Shown here one piece after another: positions 8,101 to 11,729 of a DNA stretch of 11,729 bases. The notes beneath the pieces are model-generated. The model made no database searches. It was not told the origin of the DNA and was given only the letters and a program-made list of their open reading frames with translations. Source of the stretch: Lachnoclostridium sp. UBA3262 (lineage in GTDB: Bacteria; Bacillota; Clostridia; Lachnospirales; Lachnospiraceae). Both the position numbers and the translations under genes were made by a program. Each line of letters opens with the position of its first letter. Positions within the stretch are counted from its first letter, which is position 1. The DNA lies in contig DEUM01000046.1 in NCBI GenBank assembly GCA_002362575.1, forward strand, positions 1 to 11,729, given 5' to 3'.

Positions 8101-9322
8101 GCCCGTTTATGTAATCCTCATAACGGCTGATAAAAAATTTGTTATGATATATCGTGTTTATTTTCTCCAAAACGGAGTATAAGGCGTCGTCTGTCTTTGT
8201 AATTTCCTTTTCTATCGGCGGCATTTTAGCACTTTCCAAATAGAGAATAAGGTCTGTCAGATTATATTCCGTCTCCAGAAGCTTTTCGAAATCGGAGCGG
8301 TTTGCTGCATATTTGTCATCGTATTCATCTAGTTTTGCAACAAGCTCCCTGCTCATATCCTTTCTCTGAGCGTCGGAGAACATGGTAATTCGATTGCTTG
8401 CCGACATGTTAAGTCCCTGTACCGTCTGAGTAATGCCATCATCACCGCCGACGATTTTGAAACAGTTTTTGATGCTGTCCTTATCTCCGTCAATGGTTAT
8501 CTCATCCGACAGGTTGCCTGTGGATATGAAAATGTCTGTGTCTGTGCCGATACCTGTTACATGAGCGGGAGAATTGCAGTTCTGGCAGACGCCGTTAATG
8601 ATGTTCCGGTAGATGGAGGGAGAATTTTTCTGCAAAGAGTTTTTGGCTTCCTCCCAGCAATGTTTACAATACTGCATATCGTAAAAGTGGAGGATTCGCT
8701 CTGCTTTATTATCCTCCGTCCGGCGAAGCTCAATCTCATAGGCGCCGTTTATTTCCTGCGCAATATCATTCAGGATGCTGATGATGTCAGTATTTTCCCA
8801 TGAAAAGGTTCTCTGGACATGTCGCAGTGTTTCGCTTACATTGCCAATCTTATAATGTGGGGCATAGGTCAGTATGCGGTGGAGCAGAGAAGATTCTCTT
8901 AATTTTTTCTTTTCCGTTTCATCTGTGTTAATCGGCAGCTCACGGTAGAGTACGGTAGGATATTTTTCATCGTAGTCGTTCCTTGCCGTATCCTCCTCGG
9001 TGTTGATATCCAGTGTCGCCAATATCTGAGACAATTCGGAATGACCAAGCGACTGTGCAGAAACGCTCTTGGAGACATGGGAGGATTCCTCCTCGCTGAC
9101 AGAACACTCGAAAAATCCATATCCCCGAACTTCGATGACGGATAAATCATCCAGTTCATGGAAGCTTTCACATTCTCTGCCGTTTACCTCACGGTAGTAA
9201 GTAAAGCTGACTTCATCTGCATTATTTACGTCGCCCCTTGTCAGCTGTAAATTTTCAACAGGATATAGTTCGCCCTTTCGATGAAGGCGTTTGTCGACAA
9301 GAAATATTTGTGGTGTTTCCAA
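5135..9322 (-). CDS. Tail hub / tail-associated (Tal, prophage tail endopeptidase-like) protein with S74 intramolecular chaperone
   Basis: This 1395-residue protein follows Dit, where the tail hub or tip protein normally sits. Residues 1-300 match the N-terminal hub fold of prophage tail endopeptidase-like proteins, with a Cys4 insertion (C219xxC222 and C246xxC249). A long helical middle follows (about 320-780), holding a second cysteine cluster (C658, C661, C675, C680). Residues 785-840 are a closing beta domain (VGNFVRVQIDDIVYRMRI). Two IDEHGI motifs (902-907, 990-995) mark repeated beta units, followed by fibre-like beta repeats at 1030-1260. At 1268-1395 lies an S74 chaperone: Ser1268 and Lys1273 in SSDRRIK, HFGFIAQDVE at 1306-1315, then YGLRYEELIAPMVATIQ and a terminal coiled coil. 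Known S74 domains fold the trimer and cut themselves off at the Ser. No M23, NlpC or lysozyme motif is visible, so a wall-cutting role is unproven. The start is TTG at 9322, directly after the Dit stop. Confidence 0.9.
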   Translation of the reverse strand: METPQIFLVDKRLHRKGELYPVENLQLTRGDVNNADEVSFTYYREVNGRECESFHELDDLSVIEVRGYGFFECSVSEEESSHVSKSVSAQSLGHSELSQILATLDINTEEDTARNDYDEKYPTVLYRELPINTDETEKKKLRESSLLHRILTYAPHYKIGNVSETLRHVQRTFSWENTDIISILNDIAQEINGAYEIELRRTEDNKAERILHFYDMQYCKHCWEEAKNSLQKNSPSIYRNIINGVCQNCNSPAHVTGIGTDTDIFISTGNLSDEITIDGDKDSIKNCFKIVGGDDGITQTVQGLNMSASNRITMFSDAQRKDMSRELVAKLDEYDDKYAANRSDFEKLLETEYNLTDLILYLESAKMPPIEKEITKTDDALYSVLEKINTIYHNKFFISRYEDYINGQEKYSIRNTFTTFMPPGYSFTVEKDSMTTTPAGYDSNTDYRWYGQIKVYSTGNREDSYILHVTEEGSYVTKGMDDEEYQTTDATKQNYVDAFYISFSFADKAKGQEYRDYLTQHTQYLLSTVDLSPDNEIKRNWGEYCYNRLDSYDSGYLSCIDSLRDMQNKLEEGTSPYKSICDLIDNYSSIRNDIHNQMLVLKDQITALRSYLSGDDNEHDLDIGTIFSHMVNSTYTGGYDSSGNYTVNEFIGTKPILCNKCGSTNVSVSTTGNICNNPDCGGSGENIYTYLDMMKNVHESYTLHRGSTIHGMREAYRQQFDVAKYLGNELYSELLSFVREDTYQNDNYTSTGLSNAQLIKQAKELMAKAEQELSKACTAQYTITTSLSSAVWKDKLMVGNFVRVQIDDIVYRMRISSISYSFPVSDRIDVTFTNVSTANKTVMQDISEIMNNAANMATSYSYIATQAEKGEMASTQFDVLKNEGLDAGLIAVKAGQNQDIVIDEHGILLRKKDMETDKYDSHQMRMINRNIVMTDDNWEHAKMAIGLGMYGKDKDGNPMPVYGVWADVLVGDLMVTEELHVKNDNESVIIDEHGITLDGGAITWKNKLPSNSVEGYTQFKENIRKMLGVTTTTITENSVISPRIGGGYLLISNNNYSVEIDPDNKSNSTDSNYLFAVKKKAGNQAIMGVTSNGTGFFSGKIIADTGQIGNWKISDSGWLTSNTSAGISWDSSDKETHLSMNGDNFELSKGNTVKFRINTYTSKINDSNNNSFTVDVGYIDLMSTGNINLESKGRHVKIINSYLDLSYDNYITTGDLAVIGESQGRNIWVGACTYNETLGREAIFLNAAKIRLTKYATLYTPDGTVSSSDRRIKREISDMDSKAVDFILKLKPSKYKLEHGNSGRYHFGFIAQDVEKIMNSTIGDAGLLIKSEIGTSDDEDYVPVDFDNEDTYQYGLRYEELIAPMVATIQNLNDRIQTLEHKIQEMETNNENKEG
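5139..5146 (-). promoter_or_regulatory. Ribosome binding site fixing the GTG start of the baseplate gene
   Basis: AAGGAGGG is encoded in the last codons (K-E-G) of the upstream hub gene and lies 5 bases before GTG at 5133. It is near consensus and decides between this GTG start and the longer frame to 5238. The hub stop TAA (5135-5137) falls between site and start, the arrangement expected for translational coupling. Confidence 0.8.
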
Positions 9323-10144
9323 TTATATCACCGCCTTTCTTGGCACCCGCCATTTCATGGTAATGTCACAGTTGCCTGTTACAGTGATTTCGTTTTCCCG
9401 GTTTTCAAAAGTGTTTCCTATGGTAAACCAGCGCCAGTTGAAATCGTCATAAAGTGTTTTGTGTTCCTCGGTGTCAAAATGGGAGGAGGAGATTTTCCGG
9501 TTTTCCATGATAATTGTCTCCCCCGGATTACAGTTCTTAATCTGTGTGGTAATTCCGGTAAGAGCGTTGGCAATGGAAACGTCCTGTGCCTCGGCATTTT
9601 CATTTACATGAAGCGTTACGGACGGATAAACGACGCCGATTTCATCCGAGCTGTCATATAGTTTTACTGTCGTTGTCCCGGCGGAGGAGATAGTGGCGGT
9701 CTTAACTTCCGACCAGCCATATGGCGCGTCACATAATACAGTCAATGTAAGCCCATAACATTCTCCGGTTATCATATACCGCTCGGCATTGATTTGACAG
9801 TAGTAAAAAATGTTTTCATAGCCTTCCTGAATAAACTGCAAATCTTTATACTCTTTGCGGACAAGCCAGCGCATGAGAAAAGCCAGTTCCCGCTCGGAGA
9901 GCGGCTCTGATTTTTCGTCGCCGCCAATATCCTTGCATATCTGAAAGGTGAATGTCAGCGGTTCGTTGTAGGCGCTTCCGGTTTTTACCCACCTGTCAGA
10001 GCCCGGCGCCTTAAAGTTTGTAAATTCAATACGGCTGCCGGCCGCGGCTTCTCCGCCCTCTGCCCGGTCGAAAGAGCAGATGGTCAGGTCGTATTCCTTG
10101 CTTGATATGCCATCAAAAATAAATTCAGTACAATACAATATCAT
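9323..10144 (-). CDS. Distal tail protein (Dit), siphophage tail-tip component
   Basis: This 273-residue protein forms the ring that joins the tail tube to the hub and baseplate. The N-terminal half (about 1-138) has the expected beta-belt start FIFDGISSKEYDL and a loop GSRIEFTNFKAPGSDRW. The junction motif CDAPYGWS at 138-145, equivalent to the Cys-x-x-Pro-Tyr segment of Sipho_tail proteins, marks the switch to a C-terminal jelly-roll-like half. The latter carries NPGETIIMENRKI and ends in a basic MKWRVPRKAVI. It lies between the tape-measure region and the hub gene, as in most siphophages. The assigned ATG at 10144 is preceded by AGAGGTGA with only 3 bases between GAGG and ATG; an in-frame TTG two codons later would have better spacing, so the exact start is slightly uncertain. 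GC content is high in places here (37 of 60 bases at 10021-10080). Confidence 0.9.
   Translation of the reverse strand: MILYCTEFIFDGISSKEYDLTICSFDRAEGGEAAAGSRIEFTNFKAPGSDRWVKTGSAYNEPLTFTFQICKDIGGDEKSEPLSERELAFLMRWLVRKEYKDLQFIQEGYENIFYYCQINAERYMITGECYGLTLTVLCDAPYGWSEVKTATISSAGTTTVKLYDSSDEIGVVYPSVTLHVNENAEAQDVSIANALTGITTQIKNCNPGETIIMENRKISSSHFDTEEHKTLYDDFNWRWFTIGNTFENRENEITVTGNCDITMKWRVPRKAVI
9327..9338 (-). promoter_or_regulatory. Ribosome binding site fixing the TTG start of the hub gene
   Basis: AAAGGCGGTGAT differs at one position from the extended consensus AAAGGAGGTGAT and sits 8 bases (from the final GG of AAGGCGG) ahead of TTG at 9322. There is no ATG nearby in frame, and the Dit stop TAA (9323-9325) abuts the TTG, so initiation at TTG coupled to Dit translation is the best reading. 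Confidence 0.75.
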
Positions 10145-10156
10145 TCACCTCTTTTA

Positions 10157-10426
10157 TTAAGAATTTTTGCGGCTTGGGGATTTATTTGGTTTGATTATCT
10201 TTTCCAGCTCGTTTTTGTAATGCGCTGTAATCGTCTGGTTCTGAAGAATTAGTTCTTCATAGCGTTTTTTTAATCTGCGGACATTGGCAATCAATTCCTC
10301 GTAATCGTTCTGGTATGCCGACAGGGCTTCCAGTTTTGCGTATGCCTCGTTTCTTTCCCGCTCCAGCCGCATGCACTCTCTTTCCAGCAGAGTGGTAGTG
10401 TTAAAATTTCTCTTGAATATTGACAT
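10157..10426 (-). CDS. Short coiled-coil protein between tape measure and Dit, unknown function
   Basis: This 89-residue, highly charged protein is not recognised. After SIFKRNFNTTT, residues about 12-78 are one continuous predicted helix with heptad-like spacing of L, Y and I (LLERECMRLERERNEAYAKL, then LIANVRRLKKRYEELI). It ends in a basic, disordered KPNKSPSRKNS tail. There is no membrane segment. The ATG at 10426 has AAAGGA about 10 bases upstream; the stop is 12 bases before the Dit start. The position between the tape measure and Dit suggests a tail assembly part, for example a tape-measure or hub chaperone, but this is inference. It is the first gene after the intrinsic terminator at 10464-10496, so its expression depends on read-through or a promoter I cannot identify. 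Confidence 0.75.
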   Translation of the reverse strand: MSIFKRNFNTTTLLERECMRLERERNEAYAKLEALSAYQNDYEELIANVRRLKKRYEELILQNQTITAHYKNELEKIIKPNKSPSRKNS

Positions 10427-10463
10427 GGGTTCTAAGTCCTTTCTTTCTATATTTTTGCAATGG

Positions 10464-10496
10464 AAAAAGAGCAGCCATCGGTAAATGACTGCTCTT
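10464..10496 (-). terminator. Intrinsic terminator just after the tape-measure gene
   Basis: Read on the minus strand, AAGAGCAG (10496-10489) pairs perfectly with CTGCTCTT (10474-10467). An inner CAT/ATG stem (10476-10478 with 10485-10487) adds to it across one mismatch, leaving a 6-base loop. Five T residues (10468-10464) follow the stem on the minus strand, the classical arrangement. It lies 15 bases beyond the tape-measure stop at 10512 and ahead of the coiled-coil, Dit and hub genes, so it would divide the tail operon unless read through. Confidence 0.75.
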
Positions 10497-10511
10497 AAAG
10501 TGTTAAAATTG

Positions 10512-11729
10512 TTAAAGTCTCTGAATGTTACTTGTGATTCTTCCTTTTGTCATCAGGTCGTGGACGCTGACACCCAGCGCGCGCTGTACCTTTTTGTCGG
10601 TCTGCAGAGCAGTGACAAAATCGTCTACATCCTGTACATTTGGCAGTTCAATTTTGTCAAAATGAATGTCGCCAAAGGTATTTGATGGTGTTGGGAGATT
10701 TGGCATAATTGGAATGTCCTTCATGTTATTCAGTAAATCCGTTGCCGTTGGAATAACCTTAACAAATTTTTGTAATTCCGCAACGTTTTCCGGACTGATT
10801 AAGCCCTCGCCGTTGCGAACCATGGCAAGACCGTCTTCGCCTTGGGATTTGACAAGTTTGGCGATGCCGCCGTGTTTGAAGCCCTTGACTTTAAGTTGTT
10901 TCAATCTTTTATAAAGATTGCCGCTTTTAGATGCGCCATTGTATTTTATTCCTAAAATACCCGCAAGTTCTTCTATTTTTCCTTCCTTGAGGACTTTTTT
11001 CTTTTTCTTTTTGTTACGTTCCCATACTACTTGGTTGATGTCACTATATTGACTCTTTTTTTTGCCTTTTTTTGGCTCTTTTAGATTATTTTTATCCGTA
11101 ATAAAATCTTCAGCATTTTCTTTAGCTAAATCATCCATTACTGTACTTCCGCCAGTAGTCCATTCTGTAGTATGTTGCCCTGAAGTTTTTGAGCCGTCTG
11201 GTTTTGTCACAGTAAATCCAGATGAAGAAGGTTTTGGATTACTCGTTGGGTTTGGGTTCTTGACATCTTGATAGGCTTTAATAATATTAGCTGCCTGATC
11301 TTTTAAGACTTGGGAAATCGCAGACGAATCATCTCCGTTTATTGCACCCCTCATAGAAGTGACAATTGTTCCCTCGCTTCCCAATGCCGTCATAACACTT
11401 GAAAAATCTTCAGTGTAATTATAGCCATAGCTGTCTGCGTAGCTGTCGATAACACCTTTTATTGTAGTTCCGTTTTTATTGATAGCTTCTATACCGTCTT
11501 TCAATAACTGATTCTGGTCTTTAAACAGGTTATTCATCAGGTCTTCATACTCTGTATATAGGTTATCCAGCATATTCTGCTGGTCGCTGATATATTTGTC
11601 GTACTCGGTATCCTGTAATTCCTGCCTTGCTTCATCAATGCTTGCCTGAAGGGAAGACCGTTTTGCACGTCCTTCTTCTGAGTCATCGCCCTGTAATGCG
11701 GCATACTGTTTTTCTAATGCAGCGATATT
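10512..11729 (-). CDS. Tape-measure protein (TMP), C-terminal part, 5' end outside the window
   Basis: The frame is open to the window edge, giving the last 405 residues of a longer protein that sets tail length and leaves the tail ahead of DNA. The visible N-terminal part (ALQGDDSEEGRAKRSSLQAS, QELQDTEYDKYISDQQNMLD, LYTEYEDLMNNLF) is a long charged coiled coil ending a helical rod. A Thr/Ser/Pro-rich linker follows (NPNPTSNPKPSSSG), then a lysine-rich segment with two clusters (KKGKKK, NKKKKKKVLK). Finally comes the C-terminal motif KHGGIAKLVKSQGEDGLAMVRNGE and LISPENVAELQKF, characteristic of the ends of clostridial tape-measure proteins. An internal ATG at 11573 is not a start, since the same coiled coil continues upstream. 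The coding strand has A8 (11056-11063) and A7 (11067-11073) runs in the lysine-rich part. The terminator at 10464-10496 follows the stop. Confidence 0.9.
   Translation of the reverse strand, partial: NIAALEKQYAALQGDDSEEGRAKRSSLQASIDEARQELQDTEYDKYISDQQNMLDNLYTEYEDLMNNLFKDQNQLLKDGIEAINKNGTTIKGVIDSYADSYGYNYTEDFSSVMTALGSEGTIVTSMRGAINGDDSSAISQVLKDQAANIIKAYQDVKNPNPTSNPKPSSSGFTVTKPDGSKTSGQHTTEWTTGGSTVMDDLAKENAEDFITDKNNLKEPKKGKKKSQYSDINQVVWERNKKKKKKVLKEGKIEELAGILGIKYNGASKSGNLYKRLKQLKVKGFKHGGIAKLVKSQGEDGLAMVRNGEGLISPENVAELQKFVKVIPTATDLLNNMKDIPIMPNLPTPSNTFGDIHFDKIELPNVQDVDDFVTALQTDKKVQRALGVSVHDLMTKGRITSNIQRL

Noticed and set aside
5135..9322. Wall-degrading (lysin) domain in the hub protein
   Set aside because: Tal proteins often carry one, but I see no CHAP, NlpC/P60, M23 or lysozyme-type motif; the C-terminal catalytic dyad belongs to the self-cleaving S74 chaperone.
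2707..9322. Diversity-generating retroelement target in the receptor-binding genes
   Set aside because: No reverse transcriptase, template repeat or C-type-lectin-like variable end is visible in the window.

Overview
The window is the distal end of a siphophage-type tail and lysis module, almost certainly a prophage or temperate phage of a Gram-positive, low-to-mid GC Clostridia host. A Lachnospiraceae-like host is my inference from the style of the tape-measure, Dit, Tal and BppU-like proteins; no sequence search was possible. Every start has a recognisable AGGAGG-type ribosome site, including one TTG and one GTG start.

Nine of the ten genes lie on the minus strand, packed head to tail and transcribed from right to left. 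The order is: C-terminal part of the tape-measure protein (10512 to the window edge), an intrinsic terminator, a short coiled-coil protein, distal tail protein (Dit), a 1395-residue tail hub/Tal-type protein ending in an S74 intramolecular chaperone, a BppU-like baseplate protein with its own S74-like chaperone, a small unknown protein, a membrane-anchored coiled-coil protein, a two-TM holin candidate and a CHAP/SH3 endolysin. This is the usual siphophage order of tail tip, then baseplate or receptor binding, then lysis. The only plus-strand gene (46-402) is a small HTH regulator that converges on the endolysin; the two share a bidirectional terminator.

The expected workflow is as follows. 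Dit and Tal form the tail tip under the tape-measure-scaffolded tube. The BppU-like protein and the C-terminal part of Tal form the peripheral adhesion structures, and their trimers are probably folded and trimmed by the S74 domains. The holin and endolysin then release progeny.

I see no CRISPR array, tRNA, transposase, integrase, att site or diversity-generating retroelement, and no intergenic stretch over 100 bases. I found no convincing new defence or enzymatic system. The best leads are the paralogous S74 chaperones in neighbouring genes, one apparently split by an insertion of about 200 residues; an intrinsic terminator inside the tail operon; two Cys4 zinc-ribbon-like insertions in the hub protein; and an uncharacterised membrane coiled-coil protein in the lysis cassette.
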